Below are positions 26,274 through 35,805 of a stretch of DNA of 63,756 nt, in pieces. Below the pieces are notes generated by a model, which ran no database searches, was not told the DNA's origin, and saw only the letters and a program-made list of their open reading frames with translations. This DNA comes from Actinomycetota bacterium (GTDB taxonomy: Bacteria > Actinomycetota > Thermoleophilia > Gaiellales > Gaiellaceae): contig VAXO01000026.1 in the NCBI GenBank assembly GCA_005888435.1, positions 1 through 63,756 on the forward strand. Direction: 5' to 3'. Positions within the stretch are counted from its first letter, which is position 1; each line of letters starts with the position of its first letter. The position numbers were made by a program, and so were the translations under genes.

Positions 26274-27560
26274 CTAACCCGTCGGCAGCTGGCGCTCGCC
26301 CAGCGTGACGGCGAGCTTCTTCTGGTGGCCGTCCCGGGCGACGGTGAAGACCGCCACGTCCTTCGGCTTCAGGCTCGAGACAGTCCGCACGACGTCGTCC
26401 GCGCGGTCGACAGGAGTGCCGTTGATGGCGACGATCACGTCGCCGCCCGTAATGAGATTCTGGATGCCGAGGACGTCGACCTCGCTGTTACCGCCCCGGA
26501 AGCCGGCGTGGGCCGCCGGGCTGCCGGGCTCGACCTGAACGACGAGCGCGCCGTGGTCGATCGGGTAGTGCAGAGCCCGCGCGAGCGACGGCGTCATGTC
26601 GTCCGTCTGGATGCCGACGTAGGCGTAGGTCACGCGCCCCTTCTCGAGCAGTTGCTGAACCGAGCGCTTCGCGGCGTCGATCGGGATCGCGAACCCGACG
26701 CCGCTGTCGTTCCCGTTGCCGCTCTGGCTGCGGATCTGGGCGTTGATCCCGATCACGCGCCCGCGGGAGTCGAAGAGCGGTCCGCCCGAGTTTCCGTGAG
26801 TGATCGGCGCGTCGGTCTGGATCGCGTCAACGACCTTGTACTTCTGGACGGTGATGGCGTCGATCGAACGGTGGATCGCGGAGACGACGCCGACTGCGAG
26901 CGAGTTCTCGTTCCCGAGGGGGCTGCCGATGGCAGCGACAGGCTCGCCGACGGCGACCGCCTTCGAGTCGCCGAGCGGTACCGGCGTCAGGTTGTGCTGC
27001 GACGAGGCGAGGCGCAGGAGGCCGACGTCGTCGAAGAGGTCCCAGCCGACGATCTTCGCCTCGGCGCGGTTACCGTCCGCGAACTCCACGTAGAGGTGCT
27101 GGGCCGGCTTGACGGTGGCACCCTCACCGGCGTTCGTGATCACGTGCGAGTTCGTGAGGACGTAGCCCTTCGGCGAGATCACGAAGCCCGACCCCTGGGA
27201 GATCTCGGTCGCCTGTGAGCTCGGATCGCCGAAGTACGCAAAAACCGTGACCACGCCGGGCGAGCGCTGCGCAAAGATCCGCTCCGGGCTGAAGCCCCTC
27301 CCCGGGAGCGGCGAGACGTTCGAGGTGGCATTCGCCGGCAGCGCCGCGGAGGTCGTCGAGGTGCCCGCGTTGACGACGACCGTGCGTGTCTTCTCGTCGA
27401 ACCAGCCTGCGCCCTTGCCGATGGCCAGGGCAGCGCCGCCGCCGAGGACAGCGGCGACAAGAGTTACGGCAACAAGCTGGCCGGGCCGCACCGGGCCACT
27501 GTAGCGGCGGCTTCCGCCGCGTTGGACTGGCCTAATCGGGCCAACCGGCATTCGCACCAT
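26274..27560 (-). CDS. HtrA/DegP-like membrane-anchored serine protease with PDZ domain
   Basis: GSGFVISPKGYVLTNSHVI, DAPITHGNSGGPLFDSRGRVIGIN, PDZ AYVGIQTDD...; N-terminal TM. Confidence 0.93.
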   Translation of the reverse strand: MVRMPVGPIRPVQRGGSRRYSGPVRPGQLVAVTLVAAVLGGGAALAIGKGAGWFDEKTRTVVVNAGTSTTSAALPANATSNVSPLPGRGFSPERIFAQRSPGVVTVFAYFGDPSSQATEISQGSGFVISPKGYVLTNSHVITNAGEGATVKPAQHLYVEFADGNRAEAKIVGWDLFDDVGLLRLASSQHNLTPVPLGDSKAVAVGEPVAAIGSPLGNENSLAVGVVSAIHRSIDAITVQKYKVVDAIQTDAPITHGNSGGPLFDSRGRVIGINAQIRSQSGNGNDSGVGFAIPIDAAKRSVQQLLEKGRVTYAYVGIQTDDMTPSLARALHYPIDHGALVVQVEPGSPAAHAGFRGGNSEVDVLGIQNLITGGDVIVAINGTPVDRADDVVRTVSSLKPKDVAVFTVARDGHQKKLAVTLGERQLPTG

Positions 27561-27742
27561 CGAGATGGATCGCTTCGAGTGGTGCGTAATCCTTCGCTTG
27601 GCTCCGTCGCCGAGGAGTCAGCCAAGGCCACAGCAACTCGATGACTTCAAGCGCTTCGTATTCGGCTCATCGTGACCGTTCCCTCGCCCTCGAAGAACCC
27701 GGCGGCCCAGGCGACCTCTGCATCGAACGTGCGTAGGCCCAT
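27532..27742 (-). pseudogene. Degraded LAGLIDADG homing-endonuclease-like ORF
   Basis: Fragment 1 MGLRTFDAEVAWAAGFFEGEGTVTMSRIRSA* (27742..27647); fragment 2 in another frame EALEVIELLWPWLTPRRRSQAKDYAPLEAIHLDGANAGWPD* (27659..27532); middle missing. Confidence 0.55.
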
Positions 27743-27744
27743 AT

Positions 27745-29187
27745 CTAGATTCTTGGCTCTAGCACGGACGTCGCGCCGTTTCCACGGGGAATCACCTCCC
27801 TTTTAGAGGCGTCCGTTCGGAGGACGAGCGCGAAGACCGTCCGCCCCGCGACGGTATGCAGCTCCAGCGAGCCGCCCATCAGCTCGGCGAGCTCGCGGGC
27901 GATCGCCAGCCCTAGCCCGCTTCCGGACGCAATCGATCCCTCGAGGCGGTAGAAGCGCTCGAAGACCTGCCCGGCGTGCTCGGCAGGAATCCCTGGCCCC
28001 TCGTCCTCGACTGTGAGCAGGGCGGAACCATTCCGCTGGGCCGTCGCGATTCGCACGGGCGTCCCGGGCGGTGTGTGGACGAGCGCGTTCTCGACCAGGA
28101 TGCGGCCAATTTGCAGAGCGCGCTCCTCGTCACCGAGGGCACGCGTCTCGCTGCCGTTTTCGACGGCCAACCGATGGCCACTCGAGAGCGCCACCGCGCG
28201 GAACTCGTCCGCAAGAACATCTGCGAGAGCCGTGAGGTCGACGAACTCCTCCTCGACCGTCATCCGCCCGGCGTCGAGGCGGGAAAGGTCAAGGAGGTCC
28301 GTCGCGAGCTTCGTGAGACGCGCGACCTGCTCCCGCATCGTGACCATGAACTCGGCCTGCGTGGCCGGGTCGAGATCCTCGTCGTCCATGAGCTCGAGGA
28401 AGCCGCCGAGCGAGAAGAGCGGCGTGCGGAGCTCGTGGGAGGCGTTGGCGATGAACTCGCGGCGGGCGTGCTCGAGCTGCGCCAGTCGCTGGCGCATGTC
28501 GTCGAAGGCGACGGCCAGCTGACCGAGCTCGTCCTTGCCGCGATCGACTACGGGCTCGCTGAAGTCGCCCGCGGCGATGCGGTGCGCCGCGCGCTCGAGC
28601 CGTCGGATGCGCCGGGCGAAGAGCGCCGCGAAGAGATAGCCGACGGCGAGCGAGGCCAGCAGCGCGATCAGCCCCGCGATCAAAAGGCGGCGGCGGACCT
28701 GGTGGATGCTCTGAAGCGTGTCCCGCAGCGAAGCGCGGACGAGGACGACTGGGCCGCGCTGTAAGGGGTAGGCGACCTCTGCGTACTCCTTCTCGCCGGA
28801 GGTCACTGTCCCGCTGACCGACTTCGGCCACGCCTTGAACGCTTTCACGACCAGCGGGTCGTCCTCGACGTCGGCGGACGTCACCGGGTTCGAGTCGTCG
28901 AAGACCGTGAGGATCCCCCGGCGAAAGTCCTGCGCTTGGAAGTAGATGACCCGCGCGTCCGCCTGCGCCGCGGCCTTCACGATCCTCGCGTGGAGCTCGT
29001 AGTCGGTGCTGTTGCCGAGCCGCGCGGCGATCGCCGGCGTGTCGTGCCGCAGCTGATTCAGCTTCGAATCGATCAGGTGCCGCTCGAGCGACGGCACCAC
29101 GATCAGATCGGCAAGGAGGAGGGCGCCGGCGACGACGAGGGCAAGGGCGAGTGCGAGCCGCCCGCCGACGCTCCGCAGGGGGTTCAC
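27745..29187 (-). CDS. Sensor histidine kinase
   Basis: GTG start; HAMP, FIANASHELRTPLFSLGGFLELM (H-box), GSGLGLAIARELAELMGG. Confidence 0.92.
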   Translation of the reverse strand: MNPLRSVGGRLALALALVVAGALLLADLIVVPSLERHLIDSKLNQLRHDTPAIAARLGNSTDYELHARIVKAAAQADARVIYFQAQDFRRGILTVFDDSNPVTSADVEDDPLVVKAFKAWPKSVSGTVTSGEKEYAEVAYPLQRGPVVLVRASLRDTLQSIHQVRRRLLIAGLIALLASLAVGYLFAALFARRIRRLERAAHRIAAGDFSEPVVDRGKDELGQLAVAFDDMRQRLAQLEHARREFIANASHELRTPLFSLGGFLELMDDEDLDPATQAEFMVTMREQVARLTKLATDLLDLSRLDAGRMTVEEEFVDLTALADVLADEFRAVALSSGHRLAVENGSETRALGDEERALQIGRILVENALVHTPPGTPVRIATAQRNGSALLTVEDEGPGIPAEHAGQVFERFYRLEGSIASGSGLGLAIARELAELMGGSLELHTVAGRTVFALVLRTDASKREVIPRGNGATSVLEPRI

Positions 29188-29879
29188 CGGTCGCGGAAGC
29201 GGTAGCCGACCCCGCGCACGGTGAGGATGTACTCGGGCTCGGCGGGATCCGGCTCGAGCTTCTCGCGCAGGTGACGGACGTGCACGTCGATCGTCCGTGG
29301 CTCCCGGTAGTCGGCCCCGCCCCAGAGCGCCTCGAGCAGCATCCGGCGGCTGTAGACCCGGCCCGGGTGCGAGGCGAGCGTCCGCAGGAGCTCGAACTCG
29401 ACATAGGTCAGCTGAACTGTTCGGCCGTCGACCTCGACGCTGCGGCGCCCGACGTCGACCATCAGGCCGTGCGCGCTGATCACGTCCTGCTGGCCGTTGA
29501 AGCGGGCGACCGAGGCCCGGCGCAGGAGCGCGCGGACGCGACTGCGGAACTCTCGGATCGAGAACGGTTTCGTGATGTAGTCGTCCGCGCCCAGCTCGAG
29601 CCCGACCACCTTGTCGAGCTCGTCGTCGCGGGCGGTGAGCATGATGATCGGCACCTGGCTCTGGGCGCGTAGGCGCTTGCACACCTCGAGCCCGTCGAGC
29701 TTGGGCAGCATCAGGTCGAGCACGACGAGATCGACCTGCTCGTCCGCGAACCGAGCGAGGGCCTCCTCGCCGTCACGCGCTTGGAGCACGCGGAAGCCGT
29801 CGCGCTCGAGCGGATAGGCGAGGAGCTTCTGGACGGAGTCCTCGTCGTCGACGAGCAGAATGGTCGAGGAATCGGGCAT
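29184..29879 (-). CDS. OmpR-family response regulator
   Basis: ILLVDDEDSVQKLL...LVVLDLMLPKLDGLEV... winged-helix TIDVHVRHLREKLEPDPAEPEYILTVRGVGYRFR. Confidence 0.94.
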   Translation of the reverse strand: MPDSSTILLVDDEDSVQKLLAYPLERDGFRVLQARDGEEALARFADEQVDLVVLDLMLPKLDGLEVCKRLRAQSQVPIIMLTARDDELDKVVGLELGADDYITKPFSIREFRSRVRALLRRASVARFNGQQDVISAHGLMVDVGRRSVEVDGRTVQLTYVEFELLRTLASHPGRVYSRRMLLEALWGGADYREPRTIDVHVRHLREKLEPDPAEPEYILTVRGVGYRFRDR

Positions 29880-29950
29880 GTCGGCTCGGCTTTCGGATCG
29901 GCCTGCCGGCGTCCTGGTGCCAGGTGATACGCGGCCTACTATAGCCCTGG

Positions 29951-31828
29951 ATGGCCACCGTTCCGCCCCGGACCGAGCGGCGCCGGGCACGTCCAGGCTC
30001 AGTGGAGCGGCCGGTCAACGGGCGCCTCTATCGAGGGACGTGGCTGCTCGTCGGCCTGCCCTTGCTCGTTGCCGCCTTCAGCGTTGCGCGGCCGACGCCG
30101 CTGCCGCGCGCGTTCCTCCCGGAGTTCGACGGCCAGGCCACGAAGCAGCTCGCCGACGATCTCGTCACGCTCCACGCCGACCGCTTCCCGGGGTCGGTCG
30201 GGGCCGCGCAATGGTTCCGGGACCAGCTCAAGCCGTACGGGCTGCCGATCCGGACAGAACGCTTCAGCGCCGTCATCCCGGGCCACGGCCGCGTGCAGAT
30301 GCAGAACCTCGTCGCCGAGGCGGTTGGGCGTTCGCCGCGGTCGATCGTCGTGATGGCCCACCGCGACAACGACGGCACAGGGCTCGGCGCGAACGACAAT
30401 TCCTCCGGTACCGCCATGCTGGTGCAACTGGCGCGCGCCTACGGAGCGCCGCCCGGCTTCTCCGGCCGGACCCTCCGGCCGAACCACACGATCCTTTTCG
30501 TCTCGACCGACGGCGGCGCGTTCGGCGCCCTCGGCGCGGCCGCGTTCGCCGCCCACTCGCCGCTCCGCCATGACGTCGCCGCCGTGATCGACCTCGATTC
30601 GGTGGGTGGCCCGGGACCGATCCGGATGCAGATCGACGGCGACGTCCCGCGGAACCCCTCCGGAACGCTCGTCGAGACCGCCGCCGCGCGCGTCGCTGCG
30701 CAGATCGGTCGCCGCCCTGCGCGGGATTCGATCCTGCGCCAGCTCACCGACCTCGGCTTTCCGTACTCCCTCTACGAGCAGGCGCCGTTCCTCGCACACG
30801 GCATCGGCGCGCTCACCCTCACGACCGCAGGCGACAATCCGCCGGATCCGCTCGGCGACGTCACCCAGCGGCTGCGCGTCGACAAGCTGAACCAGGTCGG
30901 CCGGTCGGCCCAGGATCTGCTCGGCTCCCTCGACGAGGGCCTCGAGTTCGCGCAAGGCACCTCCAGCTACCTCTATCTCGGCGCGCGGCTGATCCGCGGG
31001 TGGGCGATCGAGCTCGTGCTCATGGCATGCCTGCTCCCGTTCCTCGCAGCGGCCGTCGATCTGTTCGCGCGCTGCCGCCGGCGACGTATCCCCCTGGCGC
31101 CGGCGTTGCGCGCACTGCGGAGTCGGCTCGGCTTCTGGGTGTGGGTCATTGTCCTCTTCGAGATCTTCGGCCTGCTCGGCGCGTGGCCCGACGGCGCCCC
31201 GCGGCCAGTCTCCCCGCGAAGCGACGCAGCAACGAACTGGCCCGCAGGGCTGCTGCTCGTGCTCGGGCTGCTCGCACTCGCGGGCTGGCTCGTGACGCGC
31301 GAGCGGCTCATACCGCGGCGAGAGGTCAGTGTCGAGAACGAGCTCGCCGGCCACACGGCCGCGCTGCTGGCGCTCGGCGCGCTGTCCCTGCTCGTGGTCG
31401 CCACGAACCCTTACGCGCTGCTCTTCCTGCTGCCTTCGCTGCACGCGTGGCTGTGGCTCCCGCAGGTCCAGCGGCTGGGGATCGGGCCGCGCCTGGGCGT
31501 GCTCGCGCTTGGATTCGCGGGCCCGGCGCTCGTGGTCGGTGAGTTCGCCGGCCGCTACGGCCTCGGCTGGGATGCGCCCTGGTACCTGGCGGAGTTGCGC
31601 GCCGTCGGCTATGTCCCGTTCATCGTGATGCCTTTGCTCGTCATCTGGCTCGCCGGGGCCGGCCAGCTCGCCGCGCTCAGTGTCGGCCGCTACGCGCCGT
31701 ACCCCGACGTCGCCGAGCTGCCGCCGCGTGGGCCTGTCCGCCGTGTCCTGCGCAGCACGTACCTCGCCGTCCACAAACGGCGGCAGAGCCGCGCACCTGA
31801 CGAAGTTCAGGAGGCGTTGGAAGGCTGA
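29951..31828 (+). CDS. M28-family peptidase with C-terminal multi-TM domain
   Basis: SIVVMAHRDNDGTGLGANDNSSGTAMLVQLARAYG; DLDSVGGPG; hydrophobic C-terminal half. Confidence 0.8.
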   Translation: MATVPPRTERRRARPGSVERPVNGRLYRGTWLLVGLPLLVAAFSVARPTPLPRAFLPEFDGQATKQLADDLVTLHADRFPGSVGAAQWFRDQLKPYGLPIRTERFSAVIPGHGRVQMQNLVAEAVGRSPRSIVVMAHRDNDGTGLGANDNSSGTAMLVQLARAYGAPPGFSGRTLRPNHTILFVSTDGGAFGALGAAAFAAHSPLRHDVAAVIDLDSVGGPGPIRMQIDGDVPRNPSGTLVETAAARVAAQIGRRPARDSILRQLTDLGFPYSLYEQAPFLAHGIGALTLTTAGDNPPDPLGDVTQRLRVDKLNQVGRSAQDLLGSLDEGLEFAQGTSSYLYLGARLIRGWAIELVLMACLLPFLAAAVDLFARCRRRRIPLAPALRALRSRLGFWVWVIVLFEIFGLLGAWPDGAPRPVSPRSDAATNWPAGLLLVLGLLALAGWLVTRERLIPRREVSVENELAGHTAALLALGALSLLVVATNPYALLFLLPSLHAWLWLPQVQRLGIGPRLGVLALGFAGPALVVGEFAGRYGLGWDAPWYLAELRAVGYVPFIVMPLLVIWLAGAGQLAALSVGRYAPYPDVAELPPRGPVRRVLRSTYLAVHKRRQSRAPDEVQEALEG

Positions 31829-32532
31829 TGCGCCGCTGGGCCCGCTTCACCGGGACGGTCTTGATCGCGCTCGGCGTGCTCACGCTCCTGTGGGCGCTTG
31901 TCGTCTGGCAGTGGCAGGACCCCTTCACGGCGCTCTACACGACGTGGCGCCAGCACCAGCTGACGTCACAGTACGACAAGCGCGTGCGCGCGTTCCACGC
32001 ACCGATCGCCCGGGACTCCGTGGCCGCAGAGCGCCGCAGCGTCGCGCGCGAGGCGCGGCACTACCGGCTCGGTTCCAGGCGAGGCGAGGCGATCGGGCGC
32101 ATCAAGGTGCCCCGCATGGGCGTGAGCATGATCCTCGTCAACGGCACCGACCACGAGACGCTCAAGAAGGGGCCGGGCCGCGACCTGCGCACGTTCATGC
32201 CCGGAGAGAACCGACTCGTCTACATCGCGGGCCACCGGACGACGTACCTCGCCCCGTTCTCGCACATCGACCGCCTGCGCGCCGGCGACCGCGTCACGAT
32301 CGAGGTTCCGTACGGAATCTTCGTCTATGCGGTGACGCATCACCGAATCGTCAAGGCGACCGACTTGTCCGTGCTGCGCTCGCCGCGGCACGAGCAGCTC
32401 GAGCTGCAGGCGTGCCATCCGCGCTTCTTCGCGACACACCGTTACATCGCCTACGCGCGGCTCGTGCGCGTTGAGCCGCGCGGAGCCGCGCCGTTCGCCG
32501 TCGGCACGGTCGCTCAGGCGAGCGGCAAGTAG
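31828..32532 (+). CDS. Class E-like sortase
   Basis: N-terminal TM; RIKVPRMGVSMILVNGTDHETLKKGPG, IAGHRTTYLAPFSHIDRL, LELQACHPRFFATHRYIAYARL (His, Cys, Arg). Confidence 0.87.
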   Translation: MRRWARFTGTVLIALGVLTLLWALVVWQWQDPFTALYTTWRQHQLTSQYDKRVRAFHAPIARDSVAAERRSVAREARHYRLGSRRGEAIGRIKVPRMGVSMILVNGTDHETLKKGPGRDLRTFMPGENRLVYIAGHRTTYLAPFSHIDRLRAGDRVTIEVPYGIFVYAVTHHRIVKATDLSVLRSPRHEQLELQACHPRFFATHRYIAYARLVRVEPRGAAPFAVGTVAQASGK

Positions 32533-33707
32533 CGCACGCGTGCGCCGGCCTCCAGCTCACCCTCCCCGCGCGGTGCGTAGACGAGCGCGTCGGCTCCGGC
32601 CGCCCGGACGATCATGTGCGACTCCTGCCCCGTAACCGGCTCGAGCACGATGCCGTCGTCGGACTGCCGCGTGCGGGCGCGAAGAAACTCGTCGCGTTTC
32701 CCATTTCGACGTACGGCGCGCGCAAGTCGCCCTTCGGCGTATACCGGTCCAGGCTGCGCCGCACCCTGGAGGGCGAGCACCGCAGGTCGCACGAACAGCT
32801 CGCAGGCGACGAGTGACGAGACCGGATTCCCCGGAAGGCCGAACACGAGCGTCCGGCCGCGCACGCCGAAAGCGACCGGCTTGCCCGGCTTCACCGAGAC
32901 GCCCCAGAAGACCTCCTCGACGCCAAGGTCGCGCAGCAGCCCGCGCACGAGGTCATGCGGGCCGACAGAAACGCCGCCGGAGGTGACGAGGACATCCGCC
33001 ATGAGCCCGACCTCGAGGGCCGAGCGATGTGCGGCGGCATCGTCCGCGACAGCCGGCAGCACGTCGATGTCCGCGCCGGCGGCGGCGAGCGCGGCCGCGA
33101 GCAACACACCGTTCGCTTCGTAGACCTCGCCCGGACCCAGAGTCTCGCCGGGTCGCCGCAGCTCCGTTCCGGTCGCCAGGACGGCGACACGCGGACGTCG
33201 GGCGCACACGACCCCTCCCACACCCGCAGCGGCAAGCGCGCCGATCTGCGCCGCGTGCAGGCGAGCGCCGCGTACCACCACCACGTCGCCCGAGGCCACG
33301 TCACCCGCGCGCGGACGGACGTTGTCATCATGGCCAACAGCCGCGGGAATCTCGACGTAGTTGTCATTGTCGACAACATACTCGATGGGTACGACAGCGT
33401 CGGCTCCGTCGGGGACGACACCGCCCGTCGCGATCCCCATCGCCTCGCCCGCGCCGAGCGCGCGCGGAGCCGGGATTCCGGCTGCGATACGCGCGACGAC
33501 GGGCAGGCGGCCGGGCGTGTCGGCCGACCGCACGGCGAAGCCGTCCATCGCCGAGCTCGGGAACGGCGGCAGGTCGACGACGGCATGAGCGTCCTGGGCG
33601 ACGACCCGGCCTGACGCCTGGGCAACCGGCACAGCCTCGCCCTCGAGCGGCTCCACCCGCTCCAGCACGCGCGACTGCGCCTTCGCGAGCGAGAGCAGCT
33701 CCGCCAT
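32514..33707 (-). CDS. moeA: Molybdopterin molybdotransferase MoeA
   Basis: DLPPFPSSAMDGFAVRSAD, IATGGVVPDGADAVVPIEYV, DVLVTSGGVSVGPHD, GLPGNPVSSLVACELFV. Confidence 0.94.
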   Translation of the reverse strand: MAELLSLAKAQSRVLERVEPLEGEAVPVAQASGRVVAQDAHAVVDLPPFPSSAMDGFAVRSADTPGRLPVVARIAAGIPAPRALGAGEAMGIATGGVVPDGADAVVPIEYVVDNDNYVEIPAAVGHDDNVRPRAGDVASGDVVVVRGARLHAAQIGALAAAGVGGVVCARRPRVAVLATGTELRRPGETLGPGEVYEANGVLLAAALAAAGADIDVLPAVADDAAAHRSALEVGLMADVLVTSGGVSVGPHDLVRGLLRDLGVEEVFWGVSVKPGKPVAFGVRGRTLVFGLPGNPVSSLVACELFVRPAVLALQGAAQPGPVYAEGRLARAVRRNGKRDEFLRARTRQSDDGIVLEPVTGQESHMIVRAAGADALVYAPRGEGELEAGARVRYLPLA

Positions 33708-33744
33708 CTCGCGGGGAGCGTAGCGCCGCGGTAACCTCGCAGCC

Positions 33745-34683
33745 GTGATCTCCGTCGTCGTGCCGGTGCACAACGAGGAGCGCAGCGTCGCGCTCCTCTA
33801 CGACGAGCTCCGGTCCGCCCTCGAGCCCCTCGAGATGCAGTGGGAGACAATCTTCGTCGACGACGGCTCCACCGATGGGACGTTCGCGGCCCTGACGCGC
33901 CTGCACTCGAGCACGGACAACGTGCGGGTCGTGCGCCTGCGCCGCAACTTCGGGAAGGCGGCGGCGCTCCGCGCCGGCTTCGACCAGGCGCGCGGCGAGA
34001 CGGTCGTGACGATCGACGGCGACCTGCAGGACGACCCGGCGGAGATCCCGCGCCTGCTCGCGAAGCTGGAGGAGGGCTTCGACCTCGTCTCAGGGTGGAA
34101 GACGCGGCGGCGGGATCCGCTCACGCGGCGCGTGCTCTCGCGCATCTTCAACCGGGTCACCGGCGCGTTCTCCGGCGTGCACCTGCACGACATGAACTGC
34201 GGGCTGAAGGCCTACCGCGCCGAGGTCGTCCACGGCCTGCGGCTGTACGGCGAGCTGCACCGCTTCATCCCGGTGCTGGCCCACTACCGGGGCTTCCGTA
34301 TTGCCGAGCTGCCGGTCAATCACCGCCCCCGCGAGCACGGCCGCTCGCGCTATGGCGTCGAGCGCTACCTCCGCGGCTTCCTCGATCTCTTGACCGTCTC
34401 GTTCATCGGCCGCTACCGCCACCGGCCCCTGCATCTCTTCGGGGGGCTCGGCCTGATCCTCGGTGCGTTCGGGACGGCGATCCTCGTCTACCTGACTGTG
34501 CTCAAGATCCTCGGGAACGCGATCGGCCACCGTCCCTTGTTGCTGCTGGGGGTGCTGCTCGTGGTGATCGGCATGCAGTTCTTCTCGCTCGGGCTGATCA
34601 GCGAGATGATCACGAGCCATCACGAGGAACGCGCCGGTGAGCGCGACCGCGCCGAGCTGCTCGTCGACGAAGTGCTCTCCTAG
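33745..34683 (+). CDS. GT2 dolichyl-phosphate-mannose-synthase-like glycosyltransferase with two TMs
   Basis: ISVVVPVHNEERSVALLYDEL, FVDDGSTDGT, TIDGDLQDDPAEIP. Confidence 0.92.
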   Translation: MISVVVPVHNEERSVALLYDELRSALEPLEMQWETIFVDDGSTDGTFAALTRLHSSTDNVRVVRLRRNFGKAAALRAGFDQARGETVVTIDGDLQDDPAEIPRLLAKLEEGFDLVSGWKTRRRDPLTRRVLSRIFNRVTGAFSGVHLHDMNCGLKAYRAEVVHGLRLYGELHRFIPVLAHYRGFRIAELPVNHRPREHGRSRYGVERYLRGFLDLLTVSFIGRYRHRPLHLFGGLGLILGAFGTAILVYLTVLKILGNAIGHRPLLLLGVLLVVIGMQFFSLGLISEMITSHHEERAGERDRAELLVDEVLS

Positions 34684-34746
34684 CAGCGCAGCGAAGGGTT
34701 CGAACGTGCGCGCACCAACGTTCGGTGTTGGACGACTGAGGTAGTC

Positions 34747-35805
34747 CTGAAAGTCTGTTATTTCGGCACCTACGAGCGTGCGTATCCGCGCAACGCACAG
34801 GTGATCTCGTGCCTGCGCGCGGCAGGGGTGGAAGTCGCAGAGGAGCACGTCGCGGTGTGGGACGACCTGCGTGAGGGCTGGTCCGCCGGCCCGGGACGCG
34901 CGCTGCGCCTCGCGGCGGCAGAAGCCCGGCTGTTCACACGCCGTCCCCGCGGCTTCGACGCGCTCGTCGTCGGCTACCCAGGACATCTCGACCTGCCGGC
35001 GGCGAGGCGTGCGGCGCGCGGGCGGCCGGTGGTGTTCAACCCACTCGTCTCGCTCGCGGACACGCTCGTCGGCGACCGCGGCCGCTTCCGTCCTGGCTCC
35101 CTCGCGGCCGGCGCGCTGGAGCGGATCGACCTCCGTGCCTTCCGTTCCGCCGACCTCGTCGTCGCCGACACCGAAGCGCACGCGCATTTCCTCGGCCCAC
35201 TCACGGGCCGAGACGACATCGCTGTGTGCTTCGTCGGCGCCGAGGACCGGCTCTTCACGCCCGGGTGGGCGCCGCGAGAGCCGTTCACGGCACTCTTCGT
35301 CGGCAAGCTCATCCCGTTGCAGGGCGTCGAGACGATCCTCGCTGCTGCGCGTGCGGTGCCGGACATCGACTTCCGCGTGGTCGGCAGCGGCCAGCTCGAT
35401 GCGCTGCTCGCGGAGCGGCCGCCGAACGTCGACCATGTTCCGTGGATCGAGTACGAGCAGCTCCCCGGAGAGATCCACGCCGCGGGCTGTGCGCTCGGCA
35501 TCTTCGGAACGACCGCGAAAGCGCAGCGGGTGATCCCGAACAAGGCCTTCCAGGCGCTCGCTTCCGGTGCGCCGCTGATCACGGCCGATACGCCGGCGGC
35601 CCGTGAGCTGCTGGTGGACGGAGAGAGCGCACTGCTCACACCCGCGGGCGACGCGGACGCGCTCGCGGACACGATCCGCAGGCTCGCAGGCGACGCCGGG
35701 CTCGCACGCCGGATCGGGACGGGCGGCCGCGCGACCTACGAGCGCGCGGCGAGCGAGGCCGTCCTGGGCAGGCGCTGGCGCGCGCTGATCGAGGGTCTGC
35801 TGTGA
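34747..35805 (+). CDS. GT4-like glycosyltransferase; likely CTG start
   Basis: Conserved N-terminus (L/M)KVCYFGTYERAYPRNAQVISCLRAAGVEV lies upstream of the ORF-track start 34801; GAGG SD 5 nt before CTG 34747; C-half IPNKAFQALASGAPLITADTPAARELLVDGESALL. Confidence 0.75.
   Translation: MKVCYFGTYERAYPRNAQVISCLRAAGVEVAEEHVAVWDDLREGWSAGPGRALRLAAAEARLFTRRPRGFDALVVGYPGHLDLPAARRAARGRPVVFNPLVSLADTLVGDRGRFRPGSLAAGALERIDLRAFRSADLVVADTEAHAHFLGPLTGRDDIAVCFVGAEDRLFTPGWAPREPFTALFVGKLIPLQGVETILAAARAVPDIDFRVVGSGQLDALLAERPPNVDHVPWIEYEQLPGEIHAAGCALGIFGTTAKAQRVIPNKAFQALASGAPLITADTPAARELLVDGESALLTPAGDADALADTIRRLAGDAGLARRIGTGGRATYERAASEAVLGRRWRALIEGLL

Noticed and set aside
29999-31774. 591-aa minus-strand ORF opposite the M28 peptidase
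   Set aside because: Antisense shadow ORF; no recognisable motif, while the plus strand has clear M28 motifs.
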